Source: Gemmatimonadota bacterium (GTDB lineage: Bacteria > Gemmatimonadota > Gemmatimonadetes > Longimicrobiales > Gaopeijiaceae). Taken from it: DNA of 64,000 bases. Positions 1 through 8,256 of the stretch are shown here, in pieces (the first letter of the stretch is position 1; each line of letters starts with the position of its first letter). The translations under genes and the position numbers were made by a program. Location of the stretch: assembly GCA_007126575.1 (NCBI GenBank), contig SLBA01000002.1, forward strand, positions 18,653 to 82,652. The letters are read 5' to 3'. A model generated the notes under the pieces. The model did not search any database. It saw nothing but the letters and a program-made list of their open reading frames with translations, and was not told the origin of the DNA.

Positions 1-30
1 TTCCGACGCATCGGGCAGCGATGCGCGGAA
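1..30. other. Intercistronic hairpin upstream of obg
   Basis: Bases 7-13 (CGCATCG) pair perfectly with 19-25 (CGATGCG) around the loop GGCAG. Bases 1-5 (TTCCG) pair with 26-30 (CGGAA), leaving A6 bulged, so the stem has 12 pairs. No T-run follows, so this is not a classical terminator. In many bacteria rplU-rpmA precede obg, so the hairpin may lie between rpmA and obg and act in processing or attenuation, but the upstream gene is outside the window. Confidence 0.5.
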
Positions 31-55
31 ACACATTCAATGAGAAGGGAAGACC

Positions 56-1183
56 ATGTTCGTTGACGAGGTGACCATCAAAGTCCGCGGGGGAGTCGGC
101 GGGTCCGGTTCGGACGCGTTCCGGCGGGAGTCCTTCGTGCCCCGGGGCGGTCCGGCGGGAGGGGACGGGGGAGCCGGGGGAAGTGTGATCCTCGAGGTCG
201 ACGACCAGCTCTCGACTCTGATGGACTTCCGGTACCGGGCCGAGTACCGGGCGGAGCGGGGCCAGCACGGACAGGGAAAGAGCCGTACGGGGCGGGGGGG
301 CGAGAACCTGGTCCTCAAGGTGCCGCCGGGGACCGAGGTCCACGACGCCCAGTCCGGGGAGTACCTTGGTGAGCTCCTCGAAGATGGCGAGCGCTTCGTC
401 GCCGCCCGCGGAGGTCGGGGAGGCCGCGGCAACATCCACTTCACGAGCGCCACGAACCAGGCCCCCCGGACCTGGGAGCCCGGACAGGAGGGCGAGGAGC
501 GGACCGTGCGCCTCACCCTGAAGCTCATGGCCGACGTCGGCCTCGTGGGCGAACCGAACGCGGGGAAGTCGACGCTCATCTCGGCGCTCTCGGCGGCGAA
601 GCCCAAGGTCGCCGATTATCCCTTCACGACCCTTTCGCCGAATCTGGGGGTGGTGACGCTCTCCGGGTTTCGATCCTTCGTGCTCGCCGACATTCCCGGG
701 ATCATCGAGGGTGCGCACGAGGGCAAGGGGCTCGGCCACCAGTTCCTTCGTCACATCGAGCGCACGCGGACCCTGGCGGTCCTGGTTCCGGTGACCGAGC
801 CCGATCCACTCGAGACCTACGAGCGCCTCCGCAGGGAGCTGCGGCAGTATTCGCCGGAGCTCGCGGACCGGCCCCACTGCCTGGTCCTGACCAAGGTGGA
901 CCTGCTGAGCCCGGACGATCCTCCGCCCGAGCCCGATGCCCCCGAGGCGTGGGGCGTGTATGCGATCTCGTCGGTGTCCCGCAGCGGGCTCGACGCCCTG
1001 CAGGAAGGGCTGTGGAAGACCGTGATCGAGACCCGCGACGGAGAGGGGTCCGCGGTGATTCGGGAACGCGAGACCGGCGGTGCGGGTGATGAGCCCGGAT
1101 CCGAGGGGGAGGACGAGGCCGTGGGGGATCCGCCGACCGGTCCGGAGGACGAGGACGAGTGGTGGGGCGCCGACCCCCTCTGA
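56..1183 (+). CDS. obg: Obg-family GTPase (ribosome assembly / stress GTPase)
   Basis: Large-ribosomal-subunit assembly GTPase of the Obg/CgtA family, 375 aa, cytosolic. The glycine-rich Obg fold covers about residues 1-157. The G domain shows G1 GEPNAGKS (165-172), G2 YPFTT (188-192), G3 DIPG (212-215), G4 TKVD (279-282, where NKxD is usual) and G5 around SSVS (305-308). The last 50 residues form a low-complexity acidic tail, as in many Obg proteins, and no OCT domain is recognisable. The ATG follows the Shine-Dalgarno stretch GAGAAGGGA at 42-50. The 3' end overlaps dprA by 25 bases. Confidence 0.95.
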   Translation: MFVDEVTIKVRGGVGGSGSDAFRRESFVPRGGPAGGDGGAGGSVILEVDDQLSTLMDFRYRAEYRAERGQHGQGKSRTGRGGENLVLKVPPGTEVHDAQSGEYLGELLEDGERFVAARGGRGGRGNIHFTSATNQAPRTWEPGQEGEERTVRLTLKLMADVGLVGEPNAGKSTLISALSAAKPKVADYPFTTLSPNLGVVTLSGFRSFVLADIPGIIEGAHEGKGLGHQFLRHIERTRTLAVLVPVTEPDPLETYERLRRELRQYSPELADRPHCLVLTKVDLLSPDDPPPEPDAPEAWGVYAISSVSRSGLDALQEGLWKTVIETRDGEGSAVIRERETGGAGDEPGSEGEDEAVGDPPTGPEDEDEWWGADPL

Positions 1184-2319
1184 TCGAGGCGGCTGAGGAG
1201 GACGCCCTCCTGGCCCTTCGGATCCTTCCCGGGGTCGGGGACCTGGGGGTAATCCGCCTTCTGTTGCGCTGGGGCTCGGCGCGCGAGGTCTGGCGGCACC
1301 CGGACGCGGTGGCGCAGGCGGGGCGTTCCGAGACCAGGGACGCCCTCGGGACTCCGAACCGTCTCCTCGACGAGGCCCGGGCGATTCGCGAGCGTTGTCT
1401 GCGGGACGGATTCCGGATCACCGGGTTCCTCGACCCGGACTACCCACGTGCTTTGCACCACCTCTACGATCCTCCCCCGGTCCTGTTCAGCTACGGTGAC
1501 TTCGGGATCCTGCGCAGACCGCTGGTCGCGATGGTCGGCAGCAGGAAGGCGACGGCGACCGGCCGGCGAACGGCGGAGCGGGTCGCCGCGGAGCTGTCGG
1601 CCGAAGGGATGGGCGTGGTGAGCGGGATGGCGTTAGGGATCGACGGCGCGGCTCACAAGGGTGCGCTCCGGGGACCGGGCAGTACCGTCGCGGTGCTGGC
1701 GAGGGGACCCGATCGCGCCTACCCGGTGGCGAACGCCGGCCTCTTTCGAGCGGTGGCTCGGAAGGGGCTCCTGGTGAGCGAATTCCCCCCGGGCGAGAAG
1801 GCACGGCCGTATCACTTTCCCAGACGCAATCGGATCATCGCGGCCCTCTCGTGGGGTGTGGTGGTGGTCGAGGCCGGGCGTCGCAGTGGAGCGCTGATCA
1901 CCGTGGATCACGCGCTCGACCTGGGCCGCGAGGTGATGGCGATCCCCGGATCGGTCGAATGGGAGCAGACCCGCGGTACGCATGACCTCATCCGGCGGCT
2001 CGGCTGCATCGTAACCTCGACCGACGAGATCCTGGAGTCCGTCCCCTGGGCCGCCCTCGAACTCGAGGAGGTGTCTCCCGAGCTGCTCCAGGCGGCCCGG
2101 AGGGTGGGCCGATCCAGCCCCGCCCTGCGCCTGCTCCCGGCCGAGGAGCGCCTGGGGGATCTCGTGGGGCTCGAGCCCCTCCCTCTCGAGGCGATCCTGG
2201 AGCGCTCCGGGCTGCCCGCGTCGCGGACACTCGCAGCGCTTACCCGGCTCGAAGTCGAGGGACGGATCCGACGGGAACCCGAGGGGTGGGTGCGGGTGGC
2301 GGCCTCGGGGTCCCGGTGA
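1159..2319 (+). CDS. dprA: DNA-processing protein DprA
   Basis: DprA/Smf protein, which loads RecA on incoming single-stranded DNA during transformation. It is 386 aa. An N-terminal helix-hairpin-helix-like region (LLALRILPGVGD) precedes the Rossmann-like DprA core, with the GSRKATATG and SGMALGIDGAAHKGAL signatures and the FPRRNRIIAALSWGVVVVEA block. The C-terminal 60 residues look like the winged-helix DprA_WH domain. The start is GTG at 1159 or the adjacent GTG at 1162, inside the end of obg, implying translational coupling. No other competence gene is visible nearby. Confidence 0.92.
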   Translation: MVGRRPPLIEAAEEDALLALRILPGVGDLGVIRLLLRWGSAREVWRHPDAVAQAGRSETRDALGTPNRLLDEARAIRERCLRDGFRITGFLDPDYPRALHHLYDPPPVLFSYGDFGILRRPLVAMVGSRKATATGRRTAERVAAELSAEGMGVVSGMALGIDGAAHKGALRGPGSTVAVLARGPDRAYPVANAGLFRAVARKGLLVSEFPPGEKARPYHFPRRNRIIAALSWGVVVVEAGRRSGALITVDHALDLGREVMAIPGSVEWEQTRGTHDLIRRLGCIVTSTDEILESVPWAALELEEVSPELLQAARRVGRSSPALRLLPAEERLGDLVGLEPLPLEAILERSGLPASRTLAALTRLEVEGRIRREPEGWVRVAASGSR

Positions 2320-3449
2320 GCACCCGGGTCGAGACCGGACGCCTCGAAGCGGCCGACGTCCCGTCCGGCACGTATCGGCACCTGTATCTGGAGGTCCCCT
2401 GGGCGGTCCGGGGCGTCCAGGAGGGGGGAGAGGGAGCGTCGGATACGTGGGCCAGACTCCTGGGGCGGGAGCGCGCGATGCGTTCGGAGCGGGGGGGCCG
2501 GGTGAGCTCCGAGTTGAGTTCGCTCCTGATCGGGGGCGCGGCCCCCGCCTCGCTGGGACGGGCGCTTCCCCGGCTCGTGCGCGGGCTTCTGCCGGCTCCG
2601 GATTCGAGCGTGGGCGAGTGGACGGTCGAGGTCGAGCCGGGATGGGCGGAGGGGGCGTCCGACGACCCCCTGTCGACGGTCGGGGCATGGCTGGAGGGTG
2701 GCGTGACCCGGCTCTGCCTTCGCGCCGACCCGGCGGCGGGCCCCGGCGGGTGGAGCGCCGAGAGGCTCACCCTGCTCGAGGGCATCGCCGATCTCGATCC
2801 CCCGGTGCTGGCGGCGGATCTCGTTCTTCGGTCGGGGGGGGAGGAGCCCGAGCCCCTTCACGATCTCCTGGATCGACTGCAACGGTCGGGTGTCTCCCAC
2901 CTTTCGCTTTACGAGGATTCGGTGGGGGACGAAGATGCGGAGGATCGCTCCGGGGAGCTCTGGTGGGGGCTGCGGGAGAGGGCGTCGCAGCTGGGATTCG
3001 AGTCCACCGATGTGGTCAACCTGGCGCTCCCGGGAGCGGCCTCGACGATGGCGATGGCGATCCAGCGTCGGTGGCCGATCCTGGGGTTGGGACCCGGGGC
3101 CCGGAGCTTCCGCAACCCGCGAAGACACTGGAACGTGCCGAGTTGGAGCCACTACCGGGCCCGGTTGTCCCGGGGGCTGGATCCACGAAGCGGCGGAGAG
3201 CTCCTCTCCGGCGACGAGGTTCGGCTCGAGCGGATCTGGTCCCGGCTGCCGACCCGGGAGGGAATGAGGGTTCCCCTCCGGCTCGGCGGAGATGACCCGA
3301 GGATTCGGGCATGGTTGCGTGCCGGCTGGATCGAGTGGCACCCGGGACGCATACGACTGACGTCCAGGGGGATTCTCCGGCTCGACGGAATCGCGGTCGA
3401 GCTGGCCGACCTGCTCTCTGCCCCTCGACGCGGGGCCCTCGATCTCTGA
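2316..3449 (+). CDS. HemW-like protein lacking the radical-SAM cysteines
   Basis: A 377-aa protein that aligns along its length with HemW (heme chaperone, formerly HemN-like coproporphyrinogen oxidase). HemW's LYIHIPWC...KC..C becomes LYLEVPWAVRG at about 23-33, and the CX3CX2C ligands of the [4Fe-4S] cluster are gone. The SAM-binding GGGTPS is GGAAPAS (73-79), and TMEANPG corresponds to TVEVEPG (103-109). The HemW GLGPGA motif survives at 257-262, as does the C-terminal winged helix (about 325-368). The only cysteine is C134. The start is GTG at 2316 overlapping the dprA stop (GTGA), although an in-frame GTG at 2286 also exists. It sits just before hrcA, the usual place of hemW in many genomes. 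It cannot be a radical-SAM enzyme as written. Structural or heme-binding roles are possible but unproven. Confidence 0.8.
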   Translation: MSTRVETGRLEAADVPSGTYRHLYLEVPWAVRGVQEGGEGASDTWARLLGRERAMRSERGGRVSSELSSLLIGGAAPASLGRALPRLVRGLLPAPDSSVGEWTVEVEPGWAEGASDDPLSTVGAWLEGGVTRLCLRADPAAGPGGWSAERLTLLEGIADLDPPVLAADLVLRSGGEEPEPLHDLLDRLQRSGVSHLSLYEDSVGDEDAEDRSGELWWGLRERASQLGFESTDVVNLALPGAASTMAMAIQRRWPILGLGPGARSFRNPRRHWNVPSWSHYRARLSRGLDPRSGGELLSGDEVRLERIWSRLPTREGMRVPLRLGGDDPRIRAWLRAGWIEWHPGRIRLTSRGILRLDGIAVELADLLSAPRRGALDL

Positions 3450-3462
3450 TCTTGAGAGTACC

Positions 3463-4548
3463 ATGGCCGAATCACTGAATCCAGAGGAGTCGCGCGCGCG
3501 GCTCGGAGACGACCTGACGGAGAGAGAACGTCGGGTCCTCGACGCCGTGGTGCGTACCTACGTCGAGACGGCGGAGCCGGCGGGCAGCCGCACGGTCACC
3601 CGGCGCTTCAGTCTCGGGGTGTCGCCGGCGACCGTGCGCAACACGATGAGCGACCTCGAAGAGAAGGGGTACCTCATCCATCCGCACACCTCGGCCGGGC
3701 GGGTACCGACCGACCTCGCCTACCGGGTCTTCGTCGACCACCTGATGCAGCCGGCCGTCCTCTCGGAAGAGGACCGGCAGCGGCTCGCCAAGGAGCTCGA
3801 CCGGCCCGGGTCCTCCGAGGTGGAGCGGCTGGTCCGGCGGGCCACCCGTGCCCTGGGCCTCCTCTCGCAGGAGCTCGGAGTCGCCGCGGCGCCGCGCCTG
3901 GACGCGGCCGTACTCGAGCGGCTGGAGCTCGCGAGGGTCTCGGCCACCAAGGTGCTCCTGGTTGCGCAGATCCGGAGCGGGCTGGTCCGAACCCTCTACG
4001 TCGACCTGAATACCGAAGTGCCCGATGACACCCTCGTCACGATCACGCACCTGCTCAACGAGCGGCTCGCCGGTCTGACCCTCAGGGAGATCCGTGAGAC
4101 GGTCTCGGACCGGATCCGCGATGCGCAGGCCCACGCCGACGACGCGGCCGAGGAGATCCTCAACGTCTTCATGCAGTCGGGATCCGAGCTCTTCGACTGG
4201 CCGGAGGTGGAGGGCACCGCGATCCATCTGGGGCACACGTCGGTCCTGGCCACGCAGCCCGAGTTCACGACCGGCGAGCGCCTGAAGGGGCTGATCGAAC
4301 TCACCGAGCAGCACGATCTGTTCGCGGCGGTGCTCGGGGACCGCCCGCATCCCACCGGTCTGCAGGTCACCATCGGGGGTGAGAACATGCGCGACGAACT
4401 CCGGGAGTTCACCCTCGTAACCGCGGAGTACCGCGTGGGGACCCTGAAGGGGGTCATCGGGGTCATCGGACCCACCCGCATGGCCTATGACAAGGTCATC
4501 GCGATCGTGGACTACACCTCTTCGCTGGTGAACCAGATCCTGGAGTGA
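3463..4548 (+). CDS. hrcA: Heat-inducible transcription repressor HrcA
   Basis: HrcA represses class I heat-shock genes by binding CIRCE elements, with help from GroEL. It is 361 aa. An N-terminal winged helix includes TAEPAGSRTVTRRF and SPATVRNTMSDLEEKGYL, the signature of the family, followed by HTSAGRVPTD. The C-terminal GAF-like dimerisation domain includes the typical IGGEN block near residue 305. The ATG is 13 bases after the HemW-like gene. I see no CIRCE (TTAGCACTC-N9-GAGTGCTAA) before it or before dnaJ, so its operator is probably elsewhere, for example at groESL. grpE and dnaK are absent from this locus. Confidence 0.95.
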   Translation: MAESLNPEESRARLGDDLTERERRVLDAVVRTYVETAEPAGSRTVTRRFSLGVSPATVRNTMSDLEEKGYLIHPHTSAGRVPTDLAYRVFVDHLMQPAVLSEEDRQRLAKELDRPGSSEVERLVRRATRALGLLSQELGVAAAPRLDAAVLERLELARVSATKVLLVAQIRSGLVRTLYVDLNTEVPDDTLVTITHLLNERLAGLTLREIRETVSDRIRDAQAHADDAAEEILNVFMQSGSELFDWPEVEGTAIHLGHTSVLATQPEFTTGERLKGLIELTEQHDLFAAVLGDRPHPTGLQVTIGGENMRDELREFTLVTAEYRVGTLKGVIGVIGPTRMAYDKVIAIVDYTSSLVNQILE

Positions 4549-4615
4549 TCGGGTTGCGGCGGGCATCTCCCGGGGGATATCCCGGTCCCATTGCTGAATT
4601 CTCAAACCACACGAT

Positions 4616-5791
4616 ATGGCAGATTACTACGAACTTCTCGGCGTGAGCCGGGATGCGGACGAGAACACGATCAAGAAGGCGTACCGCAAGCTGGCGATGA
4701 AGTACCACCCGGACCGGAACGAGGGGACTAAGGACTCCGAGGAGCGCTTCAAGGAGATTTCGGAAGCCTACGATGTCCTCAAGGACCCCCAGCGTCGGGC
4801 CCGGTACGACCGATTCGGCAAGGAGGGGGTCAAGGGCGGTCCCGGTGCGGGCGGCCCCTTCCAGGGCTTCGATATCCAGGACGCGATCGAGATCTTCATG
4901 CGGGACTTCGGCGCGGGTGGCGGCGGCTTCGAAGAGATGTTCGGAGGCGGTCGCCGCCGTGGCCGAGGCCGTCGCAAGAGCCGGAAGGGAGAGAGCCTGA
5001 GGGTTCGGCTCCCCCTCACCCTGTCCGAAGTGGTTCACGGTACGGAAAAGACGATTCGTGTCGCTCTGCTGGAACCCTGCGAGCGATGCGACGGCTCCGG
5101 CTCGTCCGACGGAAGGGCTCCACAGCCGTGCGGCAGTTGCGGTGGAACCGGCGAGGAGCGCGTCGCCCAGAACTCCGTCTTCGGCCAGTTCGTCTCGCTG
5201 ACCACCTGCCGAACCTGTCGGGGGGAGGGGACCGTCGTTTCGAATCCCTGCTCCGCATGTCACGGTGAGGGGCGGGAGAGACAGCAGCGCGAAGTCCAGG
5301 TCGAAGTACCGGCCGGGGTCACCTCCGAGAACTACATCACCATCCGGGGGAAGGGCAACGTCGGATCGCGAGGAGGCCCCCGGGGCGATATCCTGGTGCT
5401 CCTCGAGGTCGAGTCGGACCCACGATTCTCGAGAGAGGGCAACCACCTGATCATCGACGTTCCCGTGACCTTCGCCCAGGCCGCGCTCGGAGCGGACATC
5501 GAGGTGCCCACCGTCGACGGGACCACCCCGGTCGATCTTCCGTCTGGGATCCAGTCCGGGCAGGCGCTCAGGATCCGGGGAGAGGGCGTGCCCGATCTCA
5601 ACGGAGGGGGACGGGGCGATCTGATTGCCCGAATCCGGGTTTGGACCCCGGAGCGACTCAGCTCGGCACAGGAGGAACTCTTCCGCGAACTGAAGGCGCT
5701 CGAGGACCCCGCTCCCGAGACCCCGCCCGACGAGGGATCGGGGAGCCGTCGGGGATTCTGGTCCCGCGTCAAGGAGGCCTTCACCTCGTGA
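4616..5791 (+). CDS. dnaJ: Molecular chaperone DnaJ (type I Hsp40)
   Basis: Co-chaperone that stimulates the DnaK ATPase and delivers unfolded clients. It is 391 aa. The J domain carries HPD at 31-33. A Gly/Phe-rich linker (about 75-105) precedes four CXXCXGXG zinc motifs: CERCDGSG, CGSCGGTG, CRTCRGEG and CSACHGEG (about 154-219). Two substrate-binding beta domains follow. All type I elements are intact. The ATG lies 67 bases after hrcA with no obvious Shine-Dalgarno. The 3' end overlaps prmA by 4 bases. dnaK and grpE are not adjacent, so this is a split heat-shock operon. Confidence 0.96.
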   Translation: MADYYELLGVSRDADENTIKKAYRKLAMKYHPDRNEGTKDSEERFKEISEAYDVLKDPQRRARYDRFGKEGVKGGPGAGGPFQGFDIQDAIEIFMRDFGAGGGGFEEMFGGGRRRGRGRRKSRKGESLRVRLPLTLSEVVHGTEKTIRVALLEPCERCDGSGSSDGRAPQPCGSCGGTGEERVAQNSVFGQFVSLTTCRTCRGEGTVVSNPCSACHGEGRERQQREVQVEVPAGVTSENYITIRGKGNVGSRGGPRGDILVLLEVESDPRFSREGNHLIIDVPVTFAQAALGADIEVPTVDGTTPVDLPSGIQSGQALRIRGEGVPDLNGGGRGDLIARIRVWTPERLSSAQEELFRELKALEDPAPETPPDEGSGSRRGFWSRVKEAFTS

Positions 5792-6669
5792 CCGGGGACG
5801 TTCCGGACCGCTGGATGGTCCTGAGGGTGCCCCGTCCCGAAGACGAGGTCCAGCGGGACCTGATGGTCGAGGCGCTCCTCGAGCTCGGTGCGCGAGGTGT
5901 CGAGGAGGGCGACGGTCGCCTGAGCGTCCACCTCCCACCCCCGCCCGACGAACCGGAGTCCTTCGTCCGACGGGTGACCCGGGAGCTGGAACGGGTGTCC
6001 GGGACCGAGGGACTGGTCCTCGAGGTCGACTGGCAGCCGCACGAGGCCTGGGAGGACCGCTGGCGGAGTCACTTCAAACCGCGCCGGATCACCGGCCGGA
6101 TCGTGGTCGCACCCAGCTGGGAGCGTCCCGAGGTCCCCCCGGGGACGATGCTCCTGACGATCGACCCCGGCATGGCCTTCGGCACCTCGGATCACCCGAC
6201 CACCCGCGGATGCATCCGGATGCTCGACCGGTGGGTACGCCCCGGGGATCGAGTGGCCGACGTCGGCTCCGGTTCCGGGATCCTCGCGATCACCGCCGCT
6301 CTCCTCGGCGCGGCCGAGGTTCTGGCTGTGGAGCTCGACCCCTGGGCCTGTCAGGCGGCGCGAGAGAACCTTGCCCTGAACGGGGTCCAGGAGCGGGTTC
6401 GGGTTCGGGCGGCTCCGATCAGCGCGAAGGGGCTGCCCGGCGAGCCGCCCTTCGACGGCATCGTCGCCAACATCGAGAGCTCGATTCTGACCCCCCTTCT
6501 TCCCGGACTTCGAGCCGGGCTCGAGGACGGGGGGTGGCTGATCCTGAGCGGGATCCTGCGGACGGAATCCGAGGCGATCACCGCCGCCGCGAACGCCGCC
6601 GACCTGCGGCTCCAGGGGGTCGATGAGGAGGCCGACTGGTGGACGGGGGTGTTCGTCACTTCGGACTGA
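5788..6669 (+). CDS. prmA: Ribosomal protein L11 methyltransferase PrmA
   Basis: SAM-dependent enzyme that methylates lysines of ribosomal protein L11. It is 293 aa. The N-terminal ferredoxin-like L11-recognition domain covers about 1-100. The block DPGMAFGTSDHPTT (126-139) is diagnostic of PrmA. SAM motif I is DVGSGSGIL (158-166), and the catalytic-region motif reads VANIESSIL. The GTG start overlaps the dnaJ stop (GTGA) and is preceded by AAGGAGG at 5771-5777, which decides the start over longer in-frame alternatives. dnaJ-prmA is a common bacterial gene pair. The last 14 bases overlap the convergent gene at 6656-7099. Confidence 0.94.
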   Translation: MTGDVPDRWMVLRVPRPEDEVQRDLMVEALLELGARGVEEGDGRLSVHLPPPPDEPESFVRRVTRELERVSGTEGLVLEVDWQPHEAWEDRWRSHFKPRRITGRIVVAPSWERPEVPPGTMLLTIDPGMAFGTSDHPTTRGCIRMLDRWVRPGDRVADVGSGSGILAITAALLGAAEVLAVELDPWACQAARENLALNGVQERVRVRAAPISAKGLPGEPPFDGIVANIESSILTPLLPGLRAGLEDGGWLILSGILRTESEAITAAANAADLRLQGVDEEADWWTGVFVTSD

Positions 6670-7099
6670 CCTGTGGATCGGAACCGGCCTCGGCGGATCG
6701 GGAGCGCAGGCGCCGCCGCAGCGCGCTGCGCACCTTCCGCTCCTCTCGAAGAAGCCGTTCCCACCGTGCGAGCGCCCGGATCGACCCGGGTTCGAGGTGC
6801 TCCCCGATCCGCCGGAGCGAACTGCGGAGCCGGCCCTCGATCGAGCGGGACGCCCGGGCCTCCATCGAGGGCCGGATCAGGATCCAGCTGCGGGGTCCGG
6901 CACCCGCCCACCTTCGGCTGTTCGGCGTGAGTAGACGAAGTTGAGGGTCCCGGGCTGAAAACCGGGCGATCGATTCGACGTCGGGCGGGTCTGATTCGAC
7001 CGAGGACTCGGCGATCAGTTCCTGCGCTTCGTCGATCGAAACCGCAGGGGCGGGGTGGTGTCGAAGGATTCGGACGAGGTGCTCGGGGGGAGTCTGCAT
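6656..7099 (-). CDS. Hypothetical protein, Arg-rich C-terminus
   Basis: A 147-aa reading frame on the reverse strand, convergent with prmA and sharing 14 bases with it. I do not recognise the family. The ATG at 7099 is preceded by GAGGAGG with 5 bases of spacing, a strong Shine-Dalgarno, which is the main reason to believe it. An N-terminal helix is followed by DPQLRLLTPNSRRW and SWILIRP, a strand-turn-strand pattern that could be a small winged helix. The C-terminal 60 residues are basic and helical (many RR and RLR pairs). No signal peptide or membrane segment is seen. It may be a small DNA- or RNA-binding protein, but that is a guess. Confidence 0.55.
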   Translation of the reverse strand: MQTPPEHLVRILRHHPAPAVSIDEAQELIAESSVESDPPDVESIARFSARDPQLRLLTPNSRRWAGAGPRSWILIRPSMEARASRSIEGRLRSSLRRIGEHLEPGSIRALARWERLLREERKVRSALRRRLRSRSAEAGSDPQVSPK

Positions 7100-7278
7100 C
7101 GGGACCTCCTCGGGCTGAAGGCTGAACGAATGATCGACGGGACGCATCTCGGCCCCGGTCGCGACGGACCCCCACGATCAGGGGTTCGCAGGGGCGGGAC
7201 CATGGCTGTATGAGCCCCATCCCGGCGGTATCCCGGTGCCCGAAGTGCCCATGTACCCACAATGATGGAGCGATGATC

Positions 7279-7620
7279 ATGGACTGTGTATTCTGCAGGA
7301 TTGCCGCCGACGAGATCCCTTCGGACCGGGTCTTCGAGAGCGATGAAGTCCTCGCCTTCCGCGACCTGAGCCCGCAGGCCCCCACCCACGTCCTGGTGAT
7401 CCCGAGGCGGCATGTGGCCTCACTCGACGCACTGGGCCCCGACGACGGCGAGCTCGCCCACCATCTCCTTCAGGGGATCCGGGAGGTGGCCGCCGCCGAG
7501 GGGCTCTCCGAGCGGGGATACCGGGTGGTCACCAACATCGGCGACGATGGAGGGCAGAGCGTCGGTCATCTGCACTTCCACGTCCTCGGGGGCCGAAGGC
7601 TGGCGTGGCCCCCCGGCTGA
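7279..7620 (+). CDS. HIT-family nucleotide hydrolase (HinT-like)
   Basis: Histidine-triad protein of 113 aa, the usual size for HinT-type purine nucleoside phosphoramidases. It begins MDCVFCRI and ends with the triad GHLHFHVLGG, giving HxHxH. The CxxC at the N-terminus is the partial zinc site common in bacterial members. I chose ATG 7279 because GGAG at 7267-7270 is 8 bases upstream. ATG 7273 and an upstream in-frame ATG at 7210 are less likely. It is a stand-alone gene between the reverse-strand hypothetical gene and the YqeY promoter. Confidence 0.92.
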   Translation: MDCVFCRIAADEIPSDRVFESDEVLAFRDLSPQAPTHVLVIPRRHVASLDALGPDDGELAHHLLQGIREVAAAEGLSERGYRVVTNIGDDGGQSVGHLHFHVLGGRRLAWPPG

Positions 7621-7659
7621 CCCCCGGCCCCGAAACGACCCGCATGACCGGTCGGTTCG

Positions 7660-7688
7660 TTGACCCCCTACGGGCCCACGGGTAGCTT
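7660..7688 (+). promoter_or_regulatory. Candidate sigma70 promoter for the yqeY-mutS2-dnaG operon
   Basis: TTGACC (7660-7665), a 17-base spacer, then TAGCTT (7683-7688), about 100 bases before the YqeY-like gene. It resembles the other good promoter candidates in this window (TTGAC-N17-TAnnnT). This is a motif match only. Confidence 0.4.
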
Positions 7689-7787
7689 CCCGAAGGAGGC
7701 CCGGCGGCGGGATCGGCGGCCGGCTCCCCCGGGGTTCCGCGGTCCGAAGACATCGTCGAACCCACCGCCCATTGACTGGAGTCCACC

Positions 7788-8252
7788 GTGGCGAATCACG
7801 CTGAACAACCCGCGCCCGACGCACTGAAGGTCGAGCTCCGCACGGCCCTCGACCAGGCTCGACGCCAGCGGGACCGGCTTCGCACCACCGTCCTCTCCTC
7901 GGTCCTCTCCGAGATCCGAAACCGCGAGATCGAGGTCGGAGGAGAGCTCGACCGGGAGCAGATCCACGAGGTCCTCTCCAGGGGCACCAAGCAGCGCCGC
8001 GAGGCGGCCGAGCAGATGCGGGCCGGAGGTCGCGAGGAGCTGGCGCTCAAGGAGGAGGCCGAGTCGAAGATCCTCTCCGAGTTCCTCCCACCGGCCCTCG
8101 AAGAGTCCGAGGTCCGCGAAATGGTCCGCGAGCTGGTGGACTCGGGGCTGACCGAGATGGGTCCGCTCATGGGTCGCCTGATGCCGCAGCTGAAGGGCCG
8201 GTTTGACGGCAAGGACGCCAGCCGCATCGTTCGGGAGGAGCTCAGCGGGTGA
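7788..8252 (+). CDS. GatB/YqeY domain protein
   Basis: A 154-aa member of the YqeY family, which resembles the C-terminal tRNA-binding tail domain of the amidotransferase subunit GatB. Typical blocks are visible: LRTTVLSSVLSEIRNREIE near residue 31, RREAAEQ in the middle, and a C-terminal MGRLMPQLKGRFDGKDAS-like segment close to the family end. The GTG start at 7788 has GGAG about 6 bases upstream. It heads the operon that continues into mutS2, 4 bases later. The molecular role is not established. A tRNA-related function is the usual suggestion. Confidence 0.9.
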   Translation: MANHAEQPAPDALKVELRTALDQARRQRDRLRTTVLSSVLSEIRNREIEVGGELDREQIHEVLSRGTKQRREAAEQMRAGGREELALKEEAESKILSEFLPPALEESEVREMVRELVDSGLTEMGPLMGRLMPQLKGRFDGKDASRIVREELSG

Positions 8253-8256
8253 GCGC

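Noticed and set aside
4549..4615. Possible CIRCE or other heat-shock operator before dnaJ
   Set aside because: Only a 10-base palindrome GGGATATCCC (4574-4583) is present; it does not match CIRCE.
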